Below are positions 1-9,421 of a DNA stretch of 64,000 nt, in pieces (position 1 is the stretch's first letter; each line of letters begins with the position of its first letter). Position numbers and translations under genes: made by a program. Origin of the DNA: Actinoplanes lobatus (lineage in GTDB: Bacteria; Actinomycetota; Actinomycetes; Mycobacteriales; Micromonosporaceae); assembly GCF_014205215.1 (NCBI RefSeq), contig NZ_JACHNC010000001.1, forward strand, positions 9,420,501 through 9,484,500. Reading direction: 5' to 3'. The notes beneath the pieces were generated by a model. That model was not told the DNA's origin. It searched no databases and saw only the letters and a list, made by a program, of their open reading frames with translations.

Positions 1-57
1 TCTGCTCGACGTGTGTATACCCGAGCGACTACGGCGTGGCGCGGAAGGAGATCAGCC

Positions 58-339
58 ATGACCGACCGCCTGGACATCGACACGACGCTGCTCGACGCGA
101 TCGCCGACCGCTTGGACCGAGCCGGCCAGGACGTCGACGCGACCGGCGCCGCTGCCCCCGCTCCCCCGGACGCGGGACTGGCTACGCCACTGGTGGCTGA
201 CGTTCTGGCCCTGCTCTGCGGCAACGCCGCGAAGCTGGCCGGGGATCTGCGGGCGATCGGATCTCGCATCACCGAGGCCAACCGTTTGTACACGGAGGAG
301 GACGCCGCCGCCGGGTCGTTCATCCGTAGGGCGTCCTGA
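58..339 (+). CDS. EspC-like small type VII secretion protein
   Basis: This 93-residue protein has the size and helical, Ala/Leu-rich character of the EspC/DUF2580-type ESX-secreted proteins. Its C-terminal part carries Y78-T-E-E-D82, which fits the YxxxD/E general signal for type VII secretion. There is no signal peptide. The ATG at 58 is preceded by a good ribosome binding site (GGAAGGAG near 43-50), so I prefer it over the in-frame upstream ATG at 13. Its stop overlaps the next start by one base, which suggests translational coupling. By family knowledge such proteins pair with a WXG partner and are exported together. No ESX machinery gene is visible in the window, so secretion is inferred. 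Confidence 0.72.
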   Translation: MTDRLDIDTTLLDAIADRLDRAGQDVDATGAAAPAPPDAGLATPLVADVLALLCGNAAKLAGDLRAIGSRITEANRLYTEEDAAAGSFIRRAS

Positions 340-1481
340 TGCCGATCGACACTCGCGTCGACGGGCGCCCGGAGCAGGTGCACATGACCGCCGACTGGCT
401 ACGTGGGCGGCTGGCCTCCGAGGTCGCCGCAGGCGCGACAACGATGAACACGGTTCGCGGCGACGCCACGTCAGGTTGGCGGGGAGCCGCCGGCGCGGCG
501 TTTCAGAACCGGATGTCGGCGGACGTGACCACCGCGGACGGGCTGCACGCTCAGCTCAGGAGCACCGCCGACGCGCTCACCGAGTATGCGGACCAGTTGG
601 CGCGGGCACAGCAACACATGGTCAACGCACGGGAGATCGCGGCCGGCGGCGGCCTGCCGGTCGACGGGTTCGTGATCCAGGACCCAGGCACAGCCCCGGC
701 CGGCCCGGACACGACGGCCGCCCCGGCGCAGCTCGCCGCGCACACCGAGGCGGTAGCCCTGCACCAACGGCAGGCCGACGCCTATGTTCTGGCCGAAGGG
801 GAGGCCCGCAAAGGGACAGCGGCGATCCGGTTCGGAACGGACGTCCTCAAGAACATGTACGACGACGTGACGAAGAAGTGGTTCTTCGCCACCGGGGACC
901 TCGTCAACGGCGTCTACGGCGGGTTTCTCAGGAAGCACATCGCCACCGTCCGCGCGCATGGGGAGGAGGCACTCGAACAGGTCAAGAAGCTCGAGGCCCA
1001 CTACAAGGCGTCGCAGGGTGGATCGGCGCACTCCAGGTCGCTCATCAGGATGATGTCCGAGCTAACCACGGAGGGACACGCGGCGGAGGCCCGTGCCGCC
1101 TCGCTCGGCGCGCGATTCGCGGGCAAGATCCCCGTGATCGGATACGCCATCACCGCCGCCGGTGTCGGCTACGACATCCAGCACGGCAAACCCGCGGTGA
1201 AGGCGGTCGCCTCCGGAGCGGCCAGCATCGGTGGCTCGATTCTCGGCGGCATGGCCGCCGGGGCGGTCATCGGGACCTCTCTCGGCCCGGTCGGCACCGT
1301 CATCGGGGTCGCTGCCGGGGCTGTCGTCGGAGGCCTTGTCGCGAGTGGCATCACCGACGCGGTGTACGACCGGATGCCGGAAGGCGTCCGGGACGCCTTC
1401 GACGATGGGCAGGCAGCGGTCGGTAGGGCGATCAGCGACGTGGGTGACGATGCCGCCGAGATCTGGCGCAAGATCTTCTAG
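339..1481 (+). CDS. WXG100-domain protein with C-terminal glycine-zipper region
   Basis: The 380-residue product starts with a helical domain carrying W47-R-G49 in the turn position expected for WXG100/LXG proteins. After a linker rich in Ala/Pro and a charged helical middle (about 165-250), residues 260-340 form a hydrophobic stretch full of small residues (GGSILGGMAAGAVIGTSLG). Such glycine zippers occur in pore-forming or membrane-inserting effectors. An amphipathic tail follows. The gene is coupled to the EspC-like gene before it. I infer a secreted effector or toxin that acts on membranes. No enzymatic domain is recognisable and no immunity gene is certain, although the following membrane protein is a candidate. 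Confidence 0.7.
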   Translation: MPIDTRVDGRPEQVHMTADWLRGRLASEVAAGATTMNTVRGDATSGWRGAAGAAFQNRMSADVTTADGLHAQLRSTADALTEYADQLARAQQHMVNAREIAAGGGLPVDGFVIQDPGTAPAGPDTTAAPAQLAAHTEAVALHQRQADAYVLAEGEARKGTAAIRFGTDVLKNMYDDVTKKWFFATGDLVNGVYGGFLRKHIATVRAHGEEALEQVKKLEAHYKASQGGSAHSRSLIRMMSELTTEGHAAEARAASLGARFAGKIPVIGYAITAAGVGYDIQHGKPAVKAVASGAASIGGSILGGMAAGAVIGTSLGPVGTVIGVAAGAVVGGLVASGITDAVYDRMPEGVRDAFDDGQAAVGRAISDVGDDAAEIWRKIF

Positions 1482-1490
1482 GGGACCGCG

Positions 1491-2300
1491 ATGACCGAGG
1501 ATTCGCCGTGGGAGGGCATGGGCCCGGGAACCGGCTTCAAGGTGTCACTTGTTTCGATGATCCTTTTGACGGGCGTGTCCGCGGCCACCGCGGTGGGCTC
1601 GGCCGTCGACGGAGATCCGCTGGGCGCGGTCGGATTCGGTGCGGCCGCGGTCTTTCTCGGCCAGCTCTCCGGCCTCTGTGCCCATCTCTGGTGGCGCCCC
1701 CGGCGGGCGGTGGCGCCGCGACTGGTTCACAACGGTCTGACGTTCCGGTACTCCGGATGGTCCTACTACTGGATGGGCGGCTTCGCGGTTCTGATGGCGC
1801 TGGCCCTCCTGCTCGGTGGCCTCGCCTTCCTGGCCGCCGGCGGAACCACCGGCCTCGTCGTGGCGCTCGTCGCGTTCAGCGGGGCCTTCCTCTTCGGGTG
1901 GGTGGTGGTGCGGCTGCTGTACGGCGGGCGTGGCAGGCTGCGGCTCACGCCGGCCGGGCTGGAGCATCACGGGCCGGGTTTCACCCATCGGCTCGCCTGG
2001 GAGCACGTCGTCGATGTGCGGCACGCGGCCGAACGGGGGTCACCCCTCATCATCGTGCATCCGATGGTGACCGGCGCCGTGGACGTGACCTTCACGTGGC
2101 CGACCCGGCTCGGTGGGCGAGGGGGATTCATGCTGCCGTCGATGGTGATCCGCGGCGGATGGCTGGCGGACGACCCGGTCGTCGTTCTGCGAACCCTGCA
2201 GCATTACCACGGTCACCCGGAGCACCGGGGTGAACTGGCGTCCGGCGCAGCGCTGCAACGGGTCGGGCAGCGACGGTTCGGTCTCCGATCGCCGCGGTGA
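1491..2300 (+). CDS. Four-helix membrane protein with PH-like C-terminal half
   Basis: This is a 269-residue hypothetical protein. Four hydrophobic segments are visible in the first 145 residues (about 18-40, 47-70, 93-115 and 120-142). A soluble region rich in beta strands follows (GRGRLRLTPAGLEHHG, then LAWEHVVDVRH), resembling the bacterial PH-like domains that often follow membrane helices. The gene starts 9 bases after the WXG effector gene and probably belongs to the same transcript. It could protect against, or help insert, the effector, but this rests on position alone. No catalytic motif is seen. Confidence 0.65.
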   Translation: MTEDSPWEGMGPGTGFKVSLVSMILLTGVSAATAVGSAVDGDPLGAVGFGAAAVFLGQLSGLCAHLWWRPRRAVAPRLVHNGLTFRYSGWSYYWMGGFAVLMALALLLGGLAFLAAGGTTGLVVALVAFSGAFLFGWVVVRLLYGGRGRLRLTPAGLEHHGPGFTHRLAWEHVVDVRHAAERGSPLIIVHPMVTGAVDVTFTWPTRLGGRGGFMLPSMVIRGGWLADDPVVVLRTLQHYHGHPEHRGELASGAALQRVGQRRFGLRSPR

Positions 2301-2362
2301 TCGCCGGCAGCGGTGGTCCCCTGTACGCCGCGTTCGGGGGGAGCTGACACACTTGACCGATC

Positions 2363-4849
2363 ATGACGCTGACCGATCGCATCCCGGGATCCTCCGAACC
2401 TGACGCCGTCTTCGACGCCTTTCAATCGTGGGTGACGGAGCAGGGCCTGACCCTGTATCCGCATCAGGAGGAGGCGCTGATCGAGATCGCGACCGGCGCG
2501 AACGTCATCCTGAACACGCCGACCGGCTCGGGGAAGAGCCTGGTGGCGACCGGCGCGCATTTCGCGGCGCTGGCCGGCGACCGGACCACCTTCTACACGG
2601 CGCCGATCAAGGCGCTGGTGAGTGAGAAGTTCTTCGCCCTGTGTGCGACATTCGGCGCGCAGAACGTGGGCATGCTGACCGGTGACGCGAGTGTGAACGC
2701 GGACGCCCCGATCGTCTGCTGCACCGCGGAGATCCTGGCGAACCTGGCGTTGCGGGAGGGCGCGGACGCCGACGTCGGCCAGGTGGTGATGGACGAGTTC
2801 CATTTCTACGCCGAGCCGGACCGGGGCTGGGCCTGGCAGGTGCCGCTGCTGGAGCTGCCGCAGGCGCAGTTCGTGCTGATGTCGGCGACGCTCGGCGACA
2901 CCTCGCGGTTCGTCGACGACCTGACCCGGCGTACCGGGCGGGAGACCGCGGTGGTGGCGAACGCGGAGCGGCCGGTTCCGCTGATCTTCGAGTACGCGAT
3001 GACGCCGCTGCACGAGACGATCGAGGAGCTGCTGTCGACCAAGCAGTCGCCGGTCTACATCGTGCATTTCACGCAGGCGGCGGCGCTGGAGCGGGCGCAG
3101 TCGCTGATGAGCATCAACATGTGCACGCGGGCGGAGAAGGACGCGATCGCCGCGGCGATCGGCAACTTCCGGTTCACCGCCGGTTTCGGGCGTACGCTGT
3201 CGCGGCTGGTCCGGCACGGTATCGGCGTGCACCACGCCGGGATGCTGCCGAAGTACCGCCGCCTGGTGGAGACGCTGGCCCAGGCCGGCCTGTTGAAGGT
3301 CATCTGCGGCACCGACACGCTGGGTGTCGGCATCAACGTCCCGATCCGTACGGTGCTGTTCACCGGCCTGTCGAAGTACGACGGGGTGCGGACCCGCCTG
3401 TTGAAGGCGCGCGAGTTCCATCAGATCGCGGGCCGGGCGGGCCGGGCCGGGTTCGACACCATCGGCACGGTGATCGTGCAGGCGCCGGAGCACGTGATCG
3501 ACAACGAGCGGGCGCTGGCGAAGGCCGGTGACGACCCGAAGAAGCGGCGCAAGGTGGTGCGCAAGAAGCCGCCGGAGGGGCAGATCGGCTGGGGCCGGCC
3601 CACCTTCGACCGGCTGGTGGAGGCCGAGCCGGAGCCGCTGACGTCGTCGTTCCAGATGAGCCACGCGATGCTGCTGAACGTGATGAACCGCGGCGGTGAC
3701 CCGTACCCCGCTCTGAAGCACCTTCTGACGGAGAACCACGAGGAGCGGCCGTCGCAACGTAGGCTGATCCGGCGGACGATCGGTATCGCGCGTGCCCTGA
3801 TCGCCGGGGGCGTCATCGAGCGTACCGATGAGGGGTCTTACCGGCTCGTCGAGGATCTTCAGCTGGACTTCGCGCTGAACCAGGCGCTGTCGCCGTTCGC
3901 GCTGGCCTGCCTGGAGCTGCTGGACCGGGAGGCGCCGGAGTACCCGCTGGACGTGGTGTCGGTGATCGAGTCGACGCTGGAGGATCCGCGGCAGGTGGTG
4001 TCGGCGCAGCGGCAGAAGGCGCGGGGCGAGGCGGTCAACGCCATGAAGGCCGAGGGCATCGAGTACGAGCAGCGGATGGAGCTGCTCGAGGAGGTGTCCT
4101 GGCCGATGCCGCTGCGGGAGCTCCTGGAGGCGGCGTACGAGACGTACCGGCGCGGGCATCCGTGGGTGGCCGACTACGAGCTGCGGCCCAAGTCGGTGGT
4201 CCGGGACATGTACGAGCGGGCGATGACGTTCACCGAGTACATCTCGTTCTACGGCCTGTCCCGGTCGGAGGGCCTGGTGCTGCGGTACCTGGCGGACGCG
4301 TACCGGGCGCTGCGGCAGACGGTGCCGGAGGACGCCCGCACCGAGGAGCTGACCGACCTGATCGAGTGGCTGGGCGAGCTGGTCCGGCAGGTCGACTCGA
4401 GTCTGCTGGACGAGTGGGCGCGGCTGCAGAACCCGGGCGCCGAGCCCGAGGAGGTGCGCATCGACGACAAGCCGCCGGCGGTCACCCGCAACGCCCGTGC
4501 CTTCCGGGTGCTGGTGCGCAACGCCATGTTCCGGCGGGTGGAGCTGGCCGCGCTGCGCCGCTGGGATCTGCTCGGCGAGATGGACGCGGAGAACGGCTGG
4601 ACGTCGGAGCGCTGGCAGCAGGCGATCCAGGAGTACTACGAGGAGTACGACGAGCTGGGTACCGGCCCGGCCGCGCGCGGTCCGGCGTTCCTGCACATCG
4701 AGCAGGGCCCGGCGGTGTGGACGGTGCGGCAGGTGTTCGAGGACCCGGAGGGCGACCACGACTGGGGCATCGACGCCACCGTCGACCTGGCCGCCTCGGA
4801 CGAGGCCGGCACCGCGGCGATCACGGTGACGGCGGTGGGTCCACACTGA
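2363..4849 (+). CDS. Ski2/Mtr4-like DEAD/DEAH-box helicase with DUF3516
   Basis: This 828-residue superfamily 2 helicase has all core motifs in order: motif I TPTGSGKS (about residue 49), motif II DEFH (about 142), motif III SATLGD (about 174) and motif VI QIAGRAGRAG (about 353). A C-terminal region of about 450 residues corresponds to the DUF3516 extension found in actinobacterial members of this family. By family it would unwind RNA or structured nucleic acid using ATP, in RNA decay or processing. The ATG at 2363 is the first reasonable start before the helicase domain. The 3' end overlaps the convergent sensor kinase gene by 29 bases, so the two transcripts are antisense at their ends. Confidence 0.9.
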   Translation: MTLTDRIPGSSEPDAVFDAFQSWVTEQGLTLYPHQEEALIEIATGANVILNTPTGSGKSLVATGAHFAALAGDRTTFYTAPIKALVSEKFFALCATFGAQNVGMLTGDASVNADAPIVCCTAEILANLALREGADADVGQVVMDEFHFYAEPDRGWAWQVPLLELPQAQFVLMSATLGDTSRFVDDLTRRTGRETAVVANAERPVPLIFEYAMTPLHETIEELLSTKQSPVYIVHFTQAAALERAQSLMSINMCTRAEKDAIAAAIGNFRFTAGFGRTLSRLVRHGIGVHHAGMLPKYRRLVETLAQAGLLKVICGTDTLGVGINVPIRTVLFTGLSKYDGVRTRLLKAREFHQIAGRAGRAGFDTIGTVIVQAPEHVIDNERALAKAGDDPKKRRKVVRKKPPEGQIGWGRPTFDRLVEAEPEPLTSSFQMSHAMLLNVMNRGGDPYPALKHLLTENHEERPSQRRLIRRTIGIARALIAGGVIERTDEGSYRLVEDLQLDFALNQALSPFALACLELLDREAPEYPLDVVSVIESTLEDPRQVVSAQRQKARGEAVNAMKAEGIEYEQRMELLEEVSWPMPLRELLEAAYETYRRGHPWVADYELRPKSVVRDMYERAMTFTEYISFYGLSRSEGLVLRYLADAYRALRQTVPEDARTEELTDLIEWLGELVRQVDSSLLDEWARLQNPGAEPEEVRIDDKPPAVTRNARAFRVLVRNAMFRRVELAALRRWDLLGEMDAENGWTSERWQQAIQEYYEEYDELGTGPAARGPAFLHIEQGPAVWTVRQVFEDPEGDHDWGIDATVDLAASDEAGTAAITVTAVGPH

Positions 4850-6602
4850 TCCCGGTGACCGCCGGCAGCCGTACGGTGAAGGTGGTCCCCAGCCCGGGTT
4901 CGCTGCTGGCGGTGACCTCGCCGCCCTGGTCGGCGACGATCCGGCGGACGATGGTCAGGCCCAGCCCGGAGCCGCCGGTGGCGCGCTGCCGGGCCGGGTC
5001 GGCGCGCCAGAACCGGTCGAAGACGCGGGACACCTCGTCGGCGCTCATGCCGACGCCGGTGTCGCGGACGGTCAGGACCGCCTCGGGGCCGTCGCGGGTG
5101 ACCCGCATCTCGACCCGGCCGCCGGCGTCGGTGTAGCGGATGGCGTTGGTGAGCAGGTTGCTGAGCACCTGACGGGTGCGGTCCGGGTCGACGAACACCT
5201 CGAGCGGGCCGGGGAGGTCGGCGACCAGTTCGACGCCGGCGTTCTGCGCCACCGCCCGGTGCGCGGTGACGGCGGCCTCGACCAGTTCGGGCAGGTCCAC
5301 CGGGATCGGGTCGTAGCCGAGGGCGCCCGCCTCGGCGAGTGCCAGCATCTGGAGGTCGTCGAGGATGCGCCGCTGGAGCAGGGTCTCCTCGTGCAGGGAG
5401 GCGAACAGCTCAGGGGACGGCTCGACCACCCCGTCGGCGAGGCCCTCCAGGTAGCCGCGCAGGTTCGACAGCGGCGTCCGCAGCTCGTGCGCGACGTCGG
5501 CGACCAGCCGCCGCTGGCGTTCCTCGCTGCGCTGGAGCGCCTCGGCCATGGCGTTGAACGCGCCGGACAGCCGGGCCAGCTCGTCCTGGCCGTGGGTGGG
5601 CACCCGCACGTCGAGGCGGCCGGCGGCCAGTTGCAGGGAGGCGCCGGTGAGCAGCCGGACCGGCCGGCTGACCCGGCGGGCTATCCAGGCGGTGCCGGCG
5701 GCGGCGGCCAGCAGCAGGGCGAAGGCGCCGAACACACCGGGCCGCTGCAATCCGTCCAGCTCGGTGCCCTGCCGCACGCCGAAGAAGACCCGCACCGGTA
5801 CGACCGACGAGCTCGCCGCCAAGGCCACGAACTCTTCGACGAGGCACTGGTCGTAGGCGTCGGCCGCGAAACGGCAACTGGACAGCCGCGACCACGCGTT
5901 GTCGAGCCACTCCCAGTCGTCGTGGATCCGGGCGGATCCGGTGGCCGCGCAGGACGGCGACGCGGTGCGGCGCTGCTCGCTGAGGTAGGGCGGCTGGTCG
6001 GTGTCGAGGACGCCGATCGTGCCGGTGTCCTGGGCCATGCAGTCGGCGGCCTGGAGCGCGGCCCGGTACTTGGCCAGCTGGAGCAGCGCCCGCACTTCGG
6101 GGCGGCTGCCGGGGGGTTCCGGGCCGAGTAGGTCGGCCGGCAGCCGTGGCAGTGGCGGGGTCCGTTCCTTCGGCGACTCGAGCGCGGCCAGTTCCTTCTT
6201 GCTCATCGCCACCGAGCCGAGCGCGTCGGCGGCCCGCACGATGTCGTCGGAGAGCACCGGCACCGGCTCGACGTTGGCGGGCAGCCGCTGGACCGGGCCG
6301 GTCTCCCGGTCCTCCATGGTGTCGGAGTCCACCAGCACCTCGGTGTCACGGGTCTCCACCCGGATGTGCAGGCCGGTGGTGGCGGCCAGGCGCCCGACCA
6401 CCTGGTCGATGCCGGTCCACTGCCCGTGCACGACGCCGTAGCGGCGGATCTCGTCGACGATCTCGGCCTGGTGCCGGTCGCGGGCCTCCTCGGCGTTCGC
6501 CACGGCGCGGGAGGTGAGGCTCAGGGTGAGCCAGGCGGTCGCCCCGATCGCGGTGCCGGCCACCACCAGCACCAGCAGGAAGATCCGCAGGCGGAAACTC
6601 AC
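4821..6602 (-). CDS. Sensor histidine kinase
   Basis: The 593-residue protein has an N-terminal membrane helix (FLLVLVVAGTAIGATAWLTL), an extracytoplasmic sensor region of about 260 residues, a second helix (FALLLAAAAGTAWIARRV), a HAMP linker, and a HisKA domain with the H-box VADVAHELRTPLSNL (His near residue 369). The ATP-binding domain shows LSNLLTNAIRYTDAGG, RDTGVGMS and GGSGLGLTIVRRI. It autophosphorylates and passes phosphate to the regulator encoded just upstream. The GTG start overlaps the regulator's stop (GTGA), giving tight coupling. The sensor region contains several Cys residues but no family I recognise, so the signal is unknown. Confidence 0.92.
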   Translation of the reverse strand: MSFRLRIFLLVLVVAGTAIGATAWLTLSLTSRAVANAEEARDRHQAEIVDEIRRYGVVHGQWTGIDQVVGRLAATTGLHIRVETRDTEVLVDSDTMEDRETGPVQRLPANVEPVPVLSDDIVRAADALGSVAMSKKELAALESPKERTPPLPRLPADLLGPEPPGSRPEVRALLQLAKYRAALQAADCMAQDTGTIGVLDTDQPPYLSEQRRTASPSCAATGSARIHDDWEWLDNAWSRLSSCRFAADAYDQCLVEEFVALAASSSVVPVRVFFGVRQGTELDGLQRPGVFGAFALLLAAAAGTAWIARRVSRPVRLLTGASLQLAAGRLDVRVPTHGQDELARLSGAFNAMAEALQRSEERQRRLVADVAHELRTPLSNLRGYLEGLADGVVEPSPELFASLHEETLLQRRILDDLQMLALAEAGALGYDPIPVDLPELVEAAVTAHRAVAQNAGVELVADLPGPLEVFVDPDRTRQVLSNLLTNAIRYTDAGGRVEMRVTRDGPEAVLTVRDTGVGMSADEVSRVFDRFWRADPARQRATGGSGLGLTIVRRIVADQGGEVTASSEPGLGTTFTVRLPAVTGISVDPPPSP

Positions 6603-7303
6603 TGCTCGGCCATCCGGTAGCCGCGGCCGTAGACGGTCTGCACGTACCGGGGCTCGGCCGGGTTGACCTCGATCTTGCGGCGCAGGTTGACCACGTGCGC
6701 GTCGACGGTGCGCTCGGAGACCTCGTTCTCGAAGCCGAACGTCTTGTCCAGGATCTGCCCGCGGGTGAAGACCCGGCCGGGTTCGCGGGCCAGCAGTTCG
6801 AGGATGCCGAACTCCTTGGCGGTCAGCCGGACCGGGGCGCCGGCGACGCGGACCTCGAACCGGGGGGTGTCCACCTCGAGCGCGCCGACGCGCAGCACCT
6901 CGGTGGCGTCGGAGCCACGGGTACGGCGCAGCAGCGCCCGGATGCGGGCGGTCAGCTCGCGCGGGCTGACCGGCTTGCTCAGGTAGTCGTCGGCGCCGAT
7001 GTCCAGGCCGAGCAGCATGTCGTTCTCCCCGGAGCGGGCGGTGACCAGCAGGATCGCCACGTCGGCGAGGGCCGGGTCCGGGTCGGCGCGCAGGATCCGG
7101 CACACGTCGAGGCCGTCGACCTCGGGCATCATCCAGTCCAGCACCAGCAGGTCCGGACGGCGGGCCCGGGTCTGCTCCAGCGCCGCCCGGCCGTCACCGA
7201 CGGTGAGCACCTGATGACCCTCCCGCTCCAGGTAGAGGCGGATCAGCTGGGCGTGTTTCGGGTCGTCGTCGGCCACCAGGATGCGCGCTGTCACGGTTCG
7301 CAT
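6599..7303 (-). CDS. OmpR/PhoB-type response regulator
   Basis: The protein has 234 residues. The receiver domain carries the acidic pocket ADDD (11-14), the phosphoacceptor D56 in LLVLDWMMPEVDG, a conserved T/A position and the switch Lys in YLSKP. The C-terminal winged helix (from about residue 140) includes RLTAKEFGILELL and the recognition segment SERTVDAHVVNLRRKI. It is a DNA-binding transcription factor controlled by the kinase encoded immediately downstream. I chose the ATG at 7303; a GTG at 7294 is possible. It is divergent from asnB, so the roughly 155-base gap probably holds both promoters, and control of asnB by this pair is plausible but unproven. Confidence 0.92.
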   Translation of the reverse strand: MRTVTARILVADDDPKHAQLIRLYLEREGHQVLTVGDGRAALEQTRARRPDLLVLDWMMPEVDGLDVCRILRADPDPALADVAILLVTARSGENDMLLGLDIGADDYLSKPVSPRELTARIRALLRRTRGSDATEVLRVGALEVDTPRFEVRVAGAPVRLTAKEFGILELLAREPGRVFTRGQILDKTFGFENEVSERTVDAHVVNLRRKIEVNPAEPRYVQTVYGRGYRMAEQ

Positions 7304-7458
7304 TGTGATGCAGCGGGTCCAGGCGGCCAAGAAATGCGAGAAACCGATGAAGATCGGATCCCGGATTCGTGCCGTGCGGGTTCTCGGCAGCTTCCGCACA
7401 GGTTCTTCACAGGTGGCGGCCTACCGTCGGCTCCTCGCTACTTCAAGGAGGTTCCTCG

Positions 7459-9384
7459 ATGTGTGGCCTGAGCGCTTTCGTGAGCAGCCGGCCGGGCGCC
7501 GGGCCGCTGGACGACACGTTCCTGACGGAGTTCGCCGCCGCGCTCGCGACGATGCACCACCGCGGTCCGGACGACACGCAGGTCGTGCACGGCGAGGGGT
7601 ACGTGTTCGGCTTCAACCGGCTCGCGATCATCGACCGGGAGCACTCGGTGCAGCCGCTGCACTACGCCGACCGGTGGACCGTGGTGTTCAACGGGGAGAT
7701 CTACAACTACCAGGAGCTGCGCGCCGAACTGATCCGGGCGCACGACGCGGTCTTCGCCACCGAGGGCGACAGCGAGGTGCTGGCGGCGGCCTTCCACTAC
7801 TGGGGTGAGGCGGCGCTGCCCCGCCTGCGGGGGATGTTCGCGTTCGTGGCGTACGACCACCGCACCGGCACCCTGCACGCGGCCCGCGACGCGTTCGGCA
7901 TCAAACCGCTGTACCTGCTGGAGACCGCCGACGGCCTGCACCTGGCCAGCGAGCGCAAGGCCCTGGACCCGTTCGCGCCCCCGGCCGGCGCGGCCCTGGA
8001 CACCGAGTCGCTGGCCCACTACCTGACCTTCCAGTACGTGCCGGACCCGCTGAGCCTGCACCGGCACATCCGCCGGCTGCCGCCGGGTCACCGGATCGTC
8101 TGGACGCCGGGCGGCGGGATCCGGATGCACCGCTGGTTCAAGCCGTCGCTGCGGCCGCTGCGGGTGCAGCCGGAAGCCGCGTACCAGGCGATCCAGGACG
8201 CGCTGACGGCCAGCGTCCGCAAGCACCTGCACGCCGACGTGCCGGTCGGCACGTTCCTGTCCAGCGGCGTCGACTCGTCGGCGATCGCCGCGCTGGCGGC
8301 CCGGGAGAAGCCGGACCTGCACGCGTTCACCGCCGGGTTCGCGGCCCAGGGCTACTCGGAGATCGAGATCGCCCAGGACACCGCCGACCAGCTCGGCATC
8401 CGGCTCACCCCGACGGTGGTGACCGACGAGGACGTGCTGACCCATCTGCCGCGGATCGTGCAGCTGCTCGACGACCCCGTGGCCGACCCGTCGCTGATCC
8501 CGCTCTACTTCCTCGCCCGGACCGCGTCACGGTTCGTGACCGTGGTGCTGTCCGGGGAGGGCTCCGACGAGCTGTTCGGCGGCTACACCATCTACCGGGA
8601 GCCGCTGTCGCTGGCCGGGGTCGACAAGCTTCCGCCCGGGGTCAAGCGCGGCCTGCGGCACCTCGCCGACGTACTGCCCGAGGGGGTGAAGGGCCGCTCC
8701 TTCCTGGAACGCGGCACCACCCCGATCGAGCAGCGCTACTACGGCAACGCGCGGATCTTCACCCCGGAGGAGAAGGCGCAGCTGATGCGGTTCACCGCGC
8801 AGCCGCACACGGCGATCACCGCCCAGCTGTACGCGGAGACCGCCGACGTCGACGACGTGGCCTCGATGCAGTACGTCGACCTGCACACCTGGCTGCCCGG
8901 CGACATCCTGGCCAAGGCCGACCGGATGTCGATGGCGCACAGCCTGGAGCTGCGGGTGCCGTTCCTGGACCAGCAGGTGTACGCGGCCGCGGCCGGCCTG
9001 CCCACCGAACTGAAACTGCCGCACGGCACCGCCACCACCAAGCACGCGCTGCGCGAGGCGATGAAGGGCATCGTGCCCGAGTCCGTCCGGGAGGCCCGCA
9101 AGCTGGGCTTCCCCACCCCGACCCGGCTGTGGCTGCGCGGCCCGATCGGCGACTGGGTGGACCACCTGCTGGCCACCTCCGGCGCCTCCGAGTACCTGGA
9201 CCTGGAGTACGCCCGCGGCCTGCTGGCCGAGCACCGGGCGGGCGGCGCCGACCGGTCCCGCAAGGTGTGGACGGTGGCCATGTTCTGCCTGTGGCACGCC
9301 ATCGCCGTGGAGGGCACGATCAGCGTGGACGTGCCGGCCGCACCGACCACGGTCCTGCCGCGCCGCCCGCTCGCCATGCACTGA
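7459..9384 (+). CDS. asnB: Asparagine synthetase (glutamine-hydrolysing)
   Basis: The 641-residue protein begins Met-Cys-Gly, so the catalytic Cys2 of the class II glutamine amidotransferase domain is exposed after Met removal. Within this domain YNGEIYN-type (FNGEIYNYQELR) and FGIKPLY motifs are present. The synthetase half has the PP-loop SSGVDSSA (about 268-275) and SGEGSDELFGGY, both expected for AMP activation of aspartate. It converts aspartate, glutamine and ATP to asparagine. The start is fixed by the Cys2 requirement and by a strong ribosome binding site (AAGGAGG, 7445-7451). It is divergent from the two-component genes. Members with this length can also modify peptide or secondary-metabolite substrates, but nothing here suggests that. 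Confidence 0.93.
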   Translation: MCGLSAFVSSRPGAGPLDDTFLTEFAAALATMHHRGPDDTQVVHGEGYVFGFNRLAIIDREHSVQPLHYADRWTVVFNGEIYNYQELRAELIRAHDAVFATEGDSEVLAAAFHYWGEAALPRLRGMFAFVAYDHRTGTLHAARDAFGIKPLYLLETADGLHLASERKALDPFAPPAGAALDTESLAHYLTFQYVPDPLSLHRHIRRLPPGHRIVWTPGGGIRMHRWFKPSLRPLRVQPEAAYQAIQDALTASVRKHLHADVPVGTFLSSGVDSSAIAALAAREKPDLHAFTAGFAAQGYSEIEIAQDTADQLGIRLTPTVVTDEDVLTHLPRIVQLLDDPVADPSLIPLYFLARTASRFVTVVLSGEGSDELFGGYTIYREPLSLAGVDKLPPGVKRGLRHLADVLPEGVKGRSFLERGTTPIEQRYYGNARIFTPEEKAQLMRFTAQPHTAITAQLYAETADVDDVASMQYVDLHTWLPGDILAKADRMSMAHSLELRVPFLDQQVYAAAAGLPTELKLPHGTATTKHALREAMKGIVPESVREARKLGFPTPTRLWLRGPIGDWVDHLLATSGASEYLDLEYARGLLAEHRAGGADRSRKVWTVAMFCLWHAIAVEGTISVDVPAAPTTVLPRRPLAMH

Positions 9385-9421
9385 CCGATGAGTTCCGGCG
9401 TCACCGCCGGTCCTAACCGGC

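Noticed and set aside
2213..4846. 877-codon minus-strand open frame opposite the helicase
   Set aside because: It is antisense to a helicase with all motifs, has an Arg/Leu/His-rich composition and no recognisable protein features; high GC leaves such frames open.
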